Source: Ardenticatenales bacterium
GTDB taxonomy: Bacteria > Chloroflexota > Anaerolineae > Promineifilales > Promineifilaceae
Assembly (NCBI GenBank): GCA_020634515.1
Contig: JACKBL010000008.1
Span: 186,001-250,000, forward strand
Reading direction: 5' to 3'
DNA length: 64,000 nt
In this document: piece after piece, positions 17,392-26,300 of the stretch
Layout of the letters: each line of letters begins with the position of its first letter
Position numbering within the stretch: position 1 is the first letter of the stretch
Program-made: the position numbers and the translations under genes
The notes under the pieces: generated by a model
What the model was told of the DNA's origin: nothing
Databases searched by the model: none
Seen by the model: the letters and a program-made list of their open reading frames with translations, nothing else

Positions 17392-18474
17392 CTAAATGCC
17401 GGCAATAAAATCCTCCGTCATCTGCCGCGCTTCATCATCCGTATACTGCTGTGGTGGCGTCTTCATGAAGTAAGATGCCGGCGCAATCAGCGGCCCACCG
17501 AGACCCCGATCCAACCCCAACTTGGCGCAGCGCACTGCGTCAATCATCACGCCCGCCGAGTTAGGCGAGTCCCACACTTCCAGCTTCAGCTCAATTTGCA
17601 GTGGCACATCCCCAAATGCGCGTCCTTCCATGCGAATGTGGCACCACTTGCGGTCCGTCAACCACGGAACATAATCGCTTGGCCCCACATGCACGTTTTC
17701 CGCGCCCAGGTCGTAAGGGAGCTGGCTGGTGACGGCATTTGTCTTGGAGATTTTCTTTGACTCCAGCCGCTCCCGCTCCAGCATATTATAGAAATCCATG
17801 TTGCCGCCGAAATTGAGCTGATAGGTGCGGTCCAGATGCACGCCCCGATCCTTGAACAAATTGGTGAGGACGCGATGGGTGATGGTGGCCCCTACCTGGC
17901 TCTTGATGTCGTCGCCGATGATGGGCAGCCCTTTTTCCGCGAACCGCTTGCCCCAATATTCAGAACTGGCGATAAAAACGGGGATGCCGTTGACAAACGC
18001 GCAGCCCGCTTCCAGCACCTGCTCCACGTACCACTTCGTGGCCATTTCCGAGCCGACAGGCATGAAATTGACAACCACATCCGTGCCCGTGTCCTTCAGG
18101 ATTTGCACGATATTGTCCGTCGGTCCGGGTGCTTTTTCCACCACGGTACTCACGTACTTGCCGATGCCGTCATGCGTCATGCCGCGATAGACGGGAACAC
18201 CGAGGTGGGGCACGTCGGCGAACTTGATGGTGTTGTTCGGGTGCGCCCAGATCGCTTCGCTCAGGTCCAGTCCCACCTTGCCTTTCACCACGTCAAACGC
18301 CGCCGTAAATTCGATGTCCCGTACATGGTAGCCGCCCACGGTGGCGTGCATCAAGCCGGGGATTTCGGCGTCATCGGGGGCGTCCCTATAGTATTGCACG
18401 CCCTGGACCAATGATGACGCGCAGTTTCCCACGCCAATGATAGCCACGCGGACTTTTTTGTTCTTTTTTGACAT
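17392..18474 (-). CDS. ino1: Inositol-3-phosphate synthase
   Basis: Converts glucose 6-phosphate to 1D-myo-inositol 3-phosphate with NAD+, the first step to inositol lipids, di-inositol phosphate solutes or mycothiol. The N-terminal Rossmann motif VAIIGVGNCASSLVQG lies near residues 10-25. Family blocks include NFMPVGSE, GDDIKSQVGATITHR (near 217-231) and the LNFGGNMDFYNM motif near 250-261. The length of 360 residues fits the short archaeal/actinobacterial-type enzymes. The start ATG 18474 has AAGGA six bases upstream. A terminator at 18532-18555 separates it from the NRPS operon, so it should have its own promoter. The stop codon region overlaps a TGCCGGCA site. Confidence 0.93.
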   Translation of the reverse strand: MSKKNKKVRVAIIGVGNCASSLVQGVQYYRDAPDDAEIPGLMHATVGGYHVRDIEFTAAFDVVKGKVGLDLSEAIWAHPNNTIKFADVPHLGVPVYRGMTHDGIGKYVSTVVEKAPGPTDNIVQILKDTGTDVVVNFMPVGSEMATKWYVEQVLEAGCAFVNGIPVFIASSEYWGKRFAEKGLPIIGDDIKSQVGATITHRVLTNLFKDRGVHLDRTYQLNFGGNMDFYNMLERERLESKKISKTNAVTSQLPYDLGAENVHVGPSDYVPWLTDRKWCHIRMEGRAFGDVPLQIELKLEVWDSPNSAGVMIDAVRCAKLGLDRGLGGPLIAPASYFMKTPPQQYTDDEARQMTEDFIAGI

Positions 18475-18531
18475 GATTTTTCCTTCTCGACTAAACTCGC
18501 GCTGGCGTTTACCCGCCAGGATACAAACAGG

Positions 18532-18555
18532 AAAAAGGCAGGCTTGCCGCCTGCC
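18532..18555 (-). terminator. Intrinsic terminator closing the NRPS/PKS operon
   Basis: Read on the minus strand: perfect 7-bp stem GGCAGGC / GCCTGCC, 5-base loop, then TTTTT. It lies after the last small gene of the operon and 58 bases before the ino1 start. Confidence 0.8.
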
Positions 18556-18626
18556 CTGTACAGCCGTGTCATTATAGCCTACCCGGATCGCCTTGCCTAC
18601 GCCGTTCTACACAGGGAGCAGGTTCG

Positions 18627-18723
18627 TTCACTGAAAAAACCGGGTTTTTCGAGTGCCCGGCCAAAATTACCAGAGTGGTTCATGTGTAAAAACCCGGTTT
18701 TTGGCCTTTTTTCAGTAGAGTCA
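18627..18723. repeat. 97-bp dispersed element, copy 2
   Basis: Identical to 9427-9523, 9.2 kb away, in the same orientation and with unrelated flanks. Here it lies between genes, in the spacer downstream of the operon. Confidence 0.85.
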
Positions 18724-18792
18724 TGGATTAAAGGTGGAGCGGAGACTTCAGGCGGAACCGTTCCGGCTAAAGCCTCCACTTCCCCTGAGGTC

Positions 18793-19113
18793 CTAAAGAG
18801 CCACTTTTTGCAGGTGTCCACTACCTTCCATTGTGGTCAGATCAATATCGGCGATGCAGCGTACTTTAACGTAGTTAAGTGTTAGCGTTCCTTCCAGGTG
18901 TACCGTGCCGGTTGCCTGTTCAAAATCAGCTGCGCCTAGGTTCGTGGCGTCGTCCAGGCGCACACCCAGCTCTGTGCCGCCGCGTGTGTCCGTAAATTTG
19001 ACGAGCACATACCCACGAGAAATGCTCTCCTGCAATTTTTCGACAGATCCATCAACCCGACTTACGATAACGGGATGCGTTCCAGTGGTTAACATTTCGA
19101 CTAATTCATCCAT
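18793..19113 (-). CDS. Small protein of unknown function at the operon end
   Basis: A 106-residue soluble protein with no family I can name. It looks like an all-beta domain of alternating strands: HPVIVSRVDGSV, YVLVKFTDTRGGTELGVRLD, TGTVHLEGTLTLNYVKVRCIADIDL. It has no signal peptide or membrane helix. It is the last gene on the minus strand before the operon terminator, 68 bases after the gene at 19182, so it probably belongs to the biosynthetic operon. That could mean an accessory, binding or resistance role, but nothing in the sequence decides. Confidence 0.65.
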   Translation of the reverse strand: MDELVEMLTTGTHPVIVSRVDGSVEKLQESISRGYVLVKFTDTRGGTELGVRLDDATNLGAADFEQATGTVHLEGTLTLNYVKVRCIADIDLTTMEGSGHLQKVAL

Positions 19114-19181
19114 ACCATGCGTCCTCTTGCTAGATTGAGAGAAGGATTAAGCCATTCCCAAAGCTGACAAATACCCTGCGC

Positions 19182-19481
19182 CTATTCTTTGGCGGCATAA
19201 TCGGGTATCTCAAATTGCAGTGTTTGCCGGCAAAAAGCTATCCATTCCGGCGTGACATTGTCAAAGATGATATTCTCATCCTTATAAATGCCATCGGTAA
19301 CCACGAAATCTTCCTGCAAATACAGGATTGAATCGTCGGTTAGCAACCGGGGAGATGCTCCTCCCTGGTCCGTCGGATCGCTCTTTTCTTTCCGGGCATT
19401 CTGTATATTCGCGTTCCATTGCGCGAAAGCCCGAAACTCGCCTAGAAGATACGCTTTGCAATACTTGCCCATTTCAGCCAT
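19182..19481 (-). CDS. Small NRPS-associated protein of unknown function
   Basis: A 99-residue soluble protein. The start, GKYCKAYLLGEFRAFAQW, is in my recollection like that of small uncharacterised proteins next to cyanobacterial NRPS/PKS operons; this could not be checked here. The middle contains DDSILYLQEDFVVTDGIYKDENIIFD, which may form a beta hairpin. The end, TPEWIAFCRQTLQFEIPDY, resembles a binding helix plus tail. It has two cysteines (residues 8 and 84), no signal peptide and no membrane segment. It lies between mbtH and the last small gene, with 68-81 base gaps. Confidence 0.7.
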   Translation of the reverse strand: MAEMGKYCKAYLLGEFRAFAQWNANIQNARKEKSDPTDQGGASPRLLTDDSILYLQEDFVVTDGIYKDENIIFDNVTPEWIAFCRQTLQFEIPDYAAKE

Positions 19482-19562
19482 AAAAAACTCCTTGATTTGG
19501 CGCGCCGCGCATAAGACTGACGTTTGTGAGTGCGGTGACTTGCCCTTTCGCCAGACGTTGTG

Positions 19563-19790
19563 CTAGCGAGGGTCATTGGATTCATCCATCTTTTTTCGCA
19601 GGCTGAGTGGTCGCATATCCGTCCACACCTCTTCAATATACGCCAGACATTCCTCTTTTGAGCCGCTGACGCCTACGGTTTCCCATCCCAACGGTAGCGG
19701 TCTATCCGCAAACCAGATTGAGTACTGCTCTTCATGATTAACCACAACGTTATAGATTGTGGTGTCTGTTGCTTCATCATTAGTCATCAT
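19563..19790 (-). CDS. mbtH: MbtH-like protein
   Basis: A 75-residue chaperone-like partner that binds NRPS adenylation domains and is often needed for their solubility and activity. Family signatures are clear: NHEEQYSIWFADRPLPLGW near residues 18-36, GSKEECLAYIEEVWTDMRPLSLR near 43-65, including the conserved tryptophans and the WTDMRP ending. It lies 78 bases after NRPS H in the same operon and may serve any of the adenylation domains encoded upstream. No second copy is seen in the window. Confidence 0.95.
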   Translation of the reverse strand: MMTNDEATDTTIYNVVVNHEEQYSIWFADRPLPLGWETVGVSGSKEECLAYIEEVWTDMRPLSLRKKMDESNDPR

Positions 19791-19868
19791 GATGTTTTCA
19801 ACTCCTTCGTGAATGGTGGCAAGTGAACAATGTCCGGAAGATTCATCCCGGCCGCATGGATAAAGGGA

Positions 19869-22800
19869 TCAGAGAGGGTCCTCTTCAAATCGGGCAAGCA
19901 AGATCTCTTCAATCAATAGGGATAACCCGGCGATGGTGGACTCTTCAAAGAGGTCACGCAGAGAGAGAGTCACATCAAAGGCTTCGTTAATTTCATGAAT
20001 AACTTGCGTCGCTAAAAGAGAGTACCCGCCCAAATCAAAGAAAGTATCATAAACGCTAACTCTTTCAACGCCTAACATCTTGCACCAGATAACGGCTAAA
20101 CGCTTTTCCACAGTGCCTTGCGGCGCGACAAACTCAGCTTCTGTTGATGGGGCCAGGGGCGATCCCAGTGTAGCCAGGGTGCGCCGATCGAGTTTCCCAT
20201 TAGGGGTCAAGGGCAGCGCGTCCAGCAAGACAAAAGTGGATGGTACCATATACTCTGGTAACTTTCCTTTGACAAAATCGCGCAGTTCGTTAACGCCAGG
20301 CGTTTGCCCTGGCAAGCTGGGCACGAAGTAAGCGACCAGATGCCTGTCACCGTTTTCATTGGTTTGTACGAGGACCGCGGTCTGACGGATGTCAGCATGT
20401 TGGCTGAGTACTGACTCGATTTCACCCAGCTCAATGCGGAACCCCCGTATTTTGACCTGATGATCTCGCCGCCCCAGATACATTACATCTCCATCAGGCA
20501 GGTAGCAAGCCAGATCTCCTGATTTATACAAGCGGCTTCCTGGTTGGTTGTCAAACGGGTTGGGCACAAACCGCTCAGCGGTTAGTGCCGGGTGGTTCTG
20601 GTAGGCGCGCGCCAGGCCATTTCCACCAACATAAATCTCCCCAGGAACGCCAACAGGCGTCAATTGGTATCTGTCGTCCAGAATGTAAAACTGCATGTCG
20701 GGAATGGCTTCTCCGATGACACTTCCCGGCGCTGCCTCCAAGTCTTCCGCTGCCAGGGGCCGGTAAGTTACGTGTACGGTTGTTTCAGTGATTCCGTACA
20801 TGTTAACCAGTTGCAGCGTGCCGTTGTGGTCCTCGGTGTACCAGGATTGTAGCTCGCTCAGGTCAAGCGCCTCGCCGCCAAAGATAACAAACCGCAATGA
20901 TAAGTCACGAGTTGGTGACACACTTCTGTTGTTGATGCTCCAGGTCAATTGGCGAAAAGCGGAGGGCGTCTGGTTGAGGACCGTCACACAAGATTCGCAC
21001 AAGAGGGAATACAGGTCATCTGGGGAGCGGCCGAGCCAATAGGGCACGATGATCAATTTGCCGCCGTACAAGAGGGAACCAAAGATTTCCCAAACAGAGA
21101 AGTCGAAGGCATGGGAATGGAAAAAGGACCATACATCTTGCGGTCCGAAATGGAACCACTCCTGGGTTGCCTGAAACAGGCGCATAACCTGCTTATGAGG
21201 AATTAGGACGCCTTTGGGACGACCGGTTGATCCTGATGTGTAAATGGCGTAGGCCAGGTTGTCCGGAACAACGGGCGCTGCTGGATTGCCGGCATTTTCT
21301 TGGGCAATGCGCTCCCATTCGGTGTCGATACAGATCATGCGCGTATTTAATGCCGGCAACTTCTCCACCAAAGCGTTCTGCGTTAACAATACAGACGCCC
21401 GGCTGTCCTGCAAGACAAAAGCCAACCGCTCGGGCGGGTAAATCGTATCCAGAGGCAAATAAGCGCCACCCGCCTTCAAAACGCCCAAGATGCTAATGAT
21501 CATATCCAGAGAGCGTTCCATATAGACCCCGACAAGCGCCTCGGTTTCCAGATTCATAGAGCGCAGATAATGGGCAATCTGGTTTGCGCGTCGGTTCAAT
21601 TCCTGAAACGTTAGTTGTTCTTCACCTGCGACAAGGGCAATAGCATCCGGTCTTGCCGCCACCTGTCGTTCAAACGCTATATGAATACGCGCCTCCGGCT
21701 GGTTCTTAACCACACCCCTCCCAATTTGCTTGTGCAAGATATGCACCTCTTCCGCCTTTGTTAACAACGGCAGACTAGATAGGCGTTGGCGTGGATTTTT
21801 CACAATGCCTTGTAACAACGTCTGAAACTGTTCTAGCAAAGTCTGATTGAGCAAGTCGGCATTGAATTCTAGCTCACAAACAAGACCCGTTGGCGTTTCC
21901 TGAATGTTGACGCCTAACAAATCCGGTGGGGCGGCCTGCGACGTTTCCAAAGGAATAGGCGTTAACGCCAGCCCCGGTATCTCGACCGGCGCGGAGGGAA
22001 CATTTTGCATGACAAACGTTACCTGGAACAAAGGATTCCGTACCAGACTGCGCTCTGGCTGTATTTCTTCTACCAGGCGTTCAAAGGGAACCTCCTTATG
22101 GGCAAAGGCCTCACGCACGGTTTGGTGTACGCGCCCGAGCAGTTCCGTAAACGGTGGATTACCAGACAAATCCGTGCGCAACACCAATGTATTCAGAAAT
22201 AGTCCAATCAGGTGCTGCACTTCAGACCGTTCCCGGTCAAAAATCGGGGCACCGACAACAATATCCGTCTGCCCCGTGCACCGATGCAACAAGGTTTTGA
22301 AAGCAGCCAACAGCACTGTAAACAAGGTGGTTCCCTCTTGTTGGCTGAGTTGTTCAAGCGCCCGCATTAGTGTCGTATCGAATACCAGAACCTGTTTTAC
22401 GGCCTTGTTTGGTATCGCACTGCGTTGCGTCTGCGCTGACAGCATTTCCAAGACGGGAAGAGGCCCCGTTAATTTCTGTTTCCAGTAGGCAAGTGATTCC
22501 TGAAACCGGGCTGATTGCAACGATTGATGTTGCCAAAAGGCGAAGTCGGCGTACTGGATAGTTGGCTCGGGTAAGGATGGCAAACGACCATCCTGAAAGG
22601 CTGAATAGAATGCGACGAGTTCCCGCACCAATATGCTCTGAGACCAGGCATCGGAAATGATGTGCTGGAAATTAAGGGACAGATCATATGTATGGGTGTC
22701 CAAACGGAACAATATCAACTCAAATAACGGCGGCTGCGACAGATCAAAGATACGCAATGCGGCCAGGAGCATATCTTGACGAACGACTCTTTCCTGCTCC

Positions 22801-23285
22801 GCGCCGGAAAGCCCACGAAGGTCGCGTATGGGTATGGTTACCTTCAAACTGGGTAAGATGGTTTGCACGGGGTATCCATCTTTGGCAACAAAGCGGGTGC
22901 GCAGGATAGCGTGACGACGTACCACCTCATTTAAGCTTTTCTCGAGCAACGGTACGTTAAGATTGCCGGAAATTCTGACAGCCGCCGTCATATTGGTGAA
23001 TGCGGCCATCTGTAATTGATCTAATATCCATACACGCTGTTGCGCAAAGGATAGGGGCAGGTTTTCCTGGCGTCCCGCCGGGGGGATTGGTTCCGCAACC
23101 AGCCGTTTGCTGGCTTCAATCTGCTCCAGGAAGGCGATAATCTCTGTTTTTCGTGCAGACAGCTCGGCGCGCATGGTTGGCGTCAACACCCCATCCGGGG
23201 CGTTAATCCGCAGACGTCCTTCATCTATCCAGATGTAGACATCCAGATTGCGCAACTGAGATAGTAGTTCAACAAGGGTCATCAT
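19869..23285 (-). CDS. NRPS H: docking domain-C-A(Thr)-T
   Basis: A single-module nonribosomal peptide synthetase, 1138 residues. Residues 1-58 look like a TubC-type N-terminal docking domain (LVELLSQLRNLDVYIW, then LRINAPDGVLTPTMRAEL), which should receive a chain from another protein. The condensation domain (about 70-500) has QHIISDA near 210 instead of HHxxxDG; the catalytic second His is kept. The adenylation domain (about 530-1030) has intact YTSGSTGRPKG and NGKLDRR. Its ten-residue specificity code reads DFWNIGMVHK, the classic threonine code. The carrier has DLGGYSLL with its serine, near 1088. There is no thioesterase, so either release is in trans or the chain passes on. The start lies 18 bases after PKS G. 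Confidence 0.93.
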   Translation of the reverse strand: MMTLVELLSQLRNLDVYIWIDEGRLRINAPDGVLTPTMRAELSARKTEIIAFLEQIEASKRLVAEPIPPAGRQENLPLSFAQQRVWILDQLQMAAFTNMTAAVRISGNLNVPLLEKSLNEVVRRHAILRTRFVAKDGYPVQTILPSLKVTIPIRDLRGLSGAEQERVVRQDMLLAALRIFDLSQPPLFELILFRLDTHTYDLSLNFQHIISDAWSQSILVRELVAFYSAFQDGRLPSLPEPTIQYADFAFWQHQSLQSARFQESLAYWKQKLTGPLPVLEMLSAQTQRSAIPNKAVKQVLVFDTTLMRALEQLSQQEGTTLFTVLLAAFKTLLHRCTGQTDIVVGAPIFDRERSEVQHLIGLFLNTLVLRTDLSGNPPFTELLGRVHQTVREAFAHKEVPFERLVEEIQPERSLVRNPLFQVTFVMQNVPSAPVEIPGLALTPIPLETSQAAPPDLLGVNIQETPTGLVCELEFNADLLNQTLLEQFQTLLQGIVKNPRQRLSSLPLLTKAEEVHILHKQIGRGVVKNQPEARIHIAFERQVAARPDAIALVAGEEQLTFQELNRRANQIAHYLRSMNLETEALVGVYMERSLDMIISILGVLKAGGAYLPLDTIYPPERLAFVLQDSRASVLLTQNALVEKLPALNTRMICIDTEWERIAQENAGNPAAPVVPDNLAYAIYTSGSTGRPKGVLIPHKQVMRLFQATQEWFHFGPQDVWSFFHSHAFDFSVWEIFGSLLYGGKLIIVPYWLGRSPDDLYSLLCESCVTVLNQTPSAFRQLTWSINNRSVSPTRDLSLRFVIFGGEALDLSELQSWYTEDHNGTLQLVNMYGITETTVHVTYRPLAAEDLEAAPGSVIGEAIPDMQFYILDDRYQLTPVGVPGEIYVGGNGLARAYQNHPALTAERFVPNPFDNQPGSRLYKSGDLACYLPDGDVMYLGRRDHQVKIRGFRIELGEIESVLSQHADIRQTAVLVQTNENGDRHLVAYFVPSLPGQTPGVNELRDFVKGKLPEYMVPSTFVLLDALPLTPNGKLDRRTLATLGSPLAPSTEAEFVAPQGTVEKRLAVIWCKMLGVERVSVYDTFFDLGGYSLLATQVIHEINEAFDVTLSLRDLFEESTIAGLSLLIEEILLARFEEDPL

Positions 23286-23303
23286 TTGCTCCTCAATGCG
23301 TCA

Positions 23304-26300
23304 TTACAATTCAATTTCCTCTCGCTGCGCCGCGTGAGTAGAGGAAGTAGGTGGCGTGGCCCCCTGGATCGCCCACAGAATGGTCTGTATATATTCGCTC
23401 AAGAACCCGATCGTCGGTTGCTCAAATAGATCTCCCAGAGGGATATCAATCTTAAACGCCTCGCGGATTTGGGAGATAATCTGCACCGCCAACAGGGAAT
23501 CTCCTCCTAGCTCAAAGAAGTTGTCATGGATACCTACCGGTTTAACGCCCATGGCTCTTTGCCATATATTGGCCAGTTTTTCTTCAACTTCATTGCGGGG
23601 CGCCGCAAAAGGATATGCTAGTTCAGGTCTGGGATGAAATGTAAGGGCTTGTGGTTGGGGCGTGTTTTGCTGCGTTGAAGGGGTCCATTTCCGTAACCTG
23701 AATGGCAGATCAATGGTGGAAACAATGATTTGGGGGGCATTGTATGGGGCGGGAAATAATTGAGCGGCAACCTGAAGCCCTTCGGCTAAGGTTATGGCTG
23801 CTGTTTGCATCTGTTCAGGCCGTGCCAGGGGTATCTTATCCGTTTCCGCCGTTTGCAAAATGTCCCAGTTGACGACGATCCAGGGGTATGGGGATGTCTG
23901 AGCGACGTGTTGCGTGAAACTGTCCAGGAAATTGCTGATGCCGGCATGGATAGCCAAACCCGGACCGGCCAAAACTGAGGAAATTGAAGACGTTACCATG
24001 CAAAAATCCAGGTTCTTCTCCGCTATCACGCTACGAACTGCCGAAAGGCTGCTTTTTATCAGAAGAAACTCTCTTTCGCAAGTCGATCTATTGGCCTCTC
24101 TAACGAATACGGGTAATACCTGACCCGTGTGGCGTGGATTGAAAATGACCCCATTTAGCTCGCCAAACTGCTGCGTTGCGCTGGCCACGGCTGATTCAAC
24201 TTGTATTGGATCCGTCTCATCTACCGATACAACCAGAATCTTCCCCCCCATGGCTTCCAGGTGAAGCGCGTTGAGAATCTGGCGGCCAATCTCGTCCTGT
24301 TTGTGCGTATTCAGGTAGGTATGCCAGCTATCGCGTGCCGGCAAATCCTCACACGTCGTCAGGGTGAGTTGGGTTGCTCCAGCCTGTATGAGATGTTGAG
24401 AAAGCAAGAACCCAATACTACGCAAACCATTAAATAGCAGGTAGGTTCCTTCTTTTTGTAGCAATGGCTTATTTGCCGGCATACTTGCCGATATTGACTC
24501 AAAAGTCTGCGTCCAGCGATAACGATCCCGATATGCGACGACACTGGCCGTTGCCGCCGTTTGCAACTCCAACCAGAGCTGTTCCGCTAAAGTATGCTTC
24601 CCTTGATTGGGCGAAGATGGTAAAACAACATCAATGAAATGGCACTGGATGTGGGGATATTCCTGGCAAACCACTCTGGCAGGCCCCAGAATAGTTGCCT
24701 TCTCCGGTACAAGCCGGTCATGGCCCGACACATCAAAAAGGTTTGTAGCCACAATGAATAAGGACACCTTTGCTACGGAACCCGCCTGTCCTAACGCCTG
24801 TGCCAGGAACAAAAGACTATAAAACCCCTTGTCCTGATCGACGTCCGCCGGATGCGTGTCCGCCGTTGCGTACCACATATGGACAATCTTTTGTGGATGT
24901 ACGCCGCGCAAAGCCAGTTCCTGGATCAACCTCTCATAATCAGCCGGCTCTCCCGGATTGATCATAAAGGTGTCATCGTCGCCGGCGGCAAAGAACGGTC
25001 CAGGTCGCACCACAATTGCAGGCAATGAGGCCTGGCGCAGTCGTTGGGCAAGATGGTCGCCCAGGCTTTCTCCGTCAACGAACAGCAGCCACGAGGAGGC
25101 ATCTGTATGAGGGGACGCAACCGCCGGTAGAACTGTCCGTGTCCACGAGGGAATATAAAACCAGTCGCTGACGTCGGGGGATTTTTCATTTACGTGTAAC
25201 GACTGTTTTCTTGCAACCGACTGTTCTCCATCGCTATGTAACACTGGCTCCACCCAATATCGTTGGCGCTCGAATGGGTAGGTGGGTAGGGGGAGTCGCC
25301 GGCGGTAATGGTGGTTGTGGAACCCGTTCCAATCTAACCGCACCCCAGCCAACCATAGTTGAGCGACGGTCAATAATAGGGAAGCGGATGCTGATGGATG
25401 GCTTTCTTCAGATAATGAAGATAGGACAAGCTGCTTTTCCGCCTTGTGGCTATGTTGGACTGCTATTTTACTAAGAAAGCTATCTGGCCCGATTTCTAAC
25501 AAAACCGGTTCAGATTCCGTCAGCAGGTTGGTCACATTTGGACTGGAATTTGCCGCGAGCAAACGTCGCCAATAGTCATGGCTTTGTAACTGCTGTTCCG
25601 TGACCCAATCACCTGTTACGCCAGATACGTAAGGAATTTGCGGAGCCTGAAAAGAGATTTGCTCCAGGGGAGTGGCAGGCGATTGTCTCTGACCGTTCTG
25701 TTCATCGTACTCAACAGCGTCTATGAGTAGCGCCAGCCCATCTGGCAGCGACATCACGCCTGACAAACAGGCAGCTACATACTCGCCGACCCCTTCCCCA
25801 AACATCGCCCGCGGCTTGACCCCCCAAGACTGCCACAAAGTCGCCAGAGCGTATTCCAATACGAAAAGTGCTATCTGTCCCCGCGGTTCTGGCGCAAAAG
25901 AAGGGGGTGTTGGCGCTAATAATGTCTCTTTCACGGCTGTTTGCAGGTAGGATGGCAGCATACTTGTGCAATGATCTACTTGCTCCTGGAATTCATGCTC
26001 GTTGTAGTAAAGATCGCTCTCCTGGTTCAGCCGCTGTCCTCGTGCCCCTGGGAACATGAACACTACCGGCCTATCTAGCGATTCTTGAAAATGCGTCCAA
26101 ACAGGGGCTGACTCTGGCGATTGCAAGGCCGCCAATGCTTCCGAAGATGAGCGACAAAGCAAGGCTCGCCGGTGAGCAAAGGCGCGCCGGCCAACTTGTA
26201 ATGTGTAGGCTATATCTGGCAGATTGCTGTCGGGATGCTGCCGCAAGTACGTGAGTAGATTACTTGTCTGTGTGTTGAGGGTTGATTCCGTCCTGGCGGA

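Larger units (their letters stand above)
18475..18792. other. Spacer between ino1 and the NRPS operon
   Basis: It holds the operon-ending terminator, a 6-bp hairpin in the ino1 leader (CTGGCG...CGCCAG, about 18501-18519), the second copy of the 97-bp element and a small CGGAAC-C-GTTCCG palindrome near 18755. No gene is supported. Confidence 0.7.
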
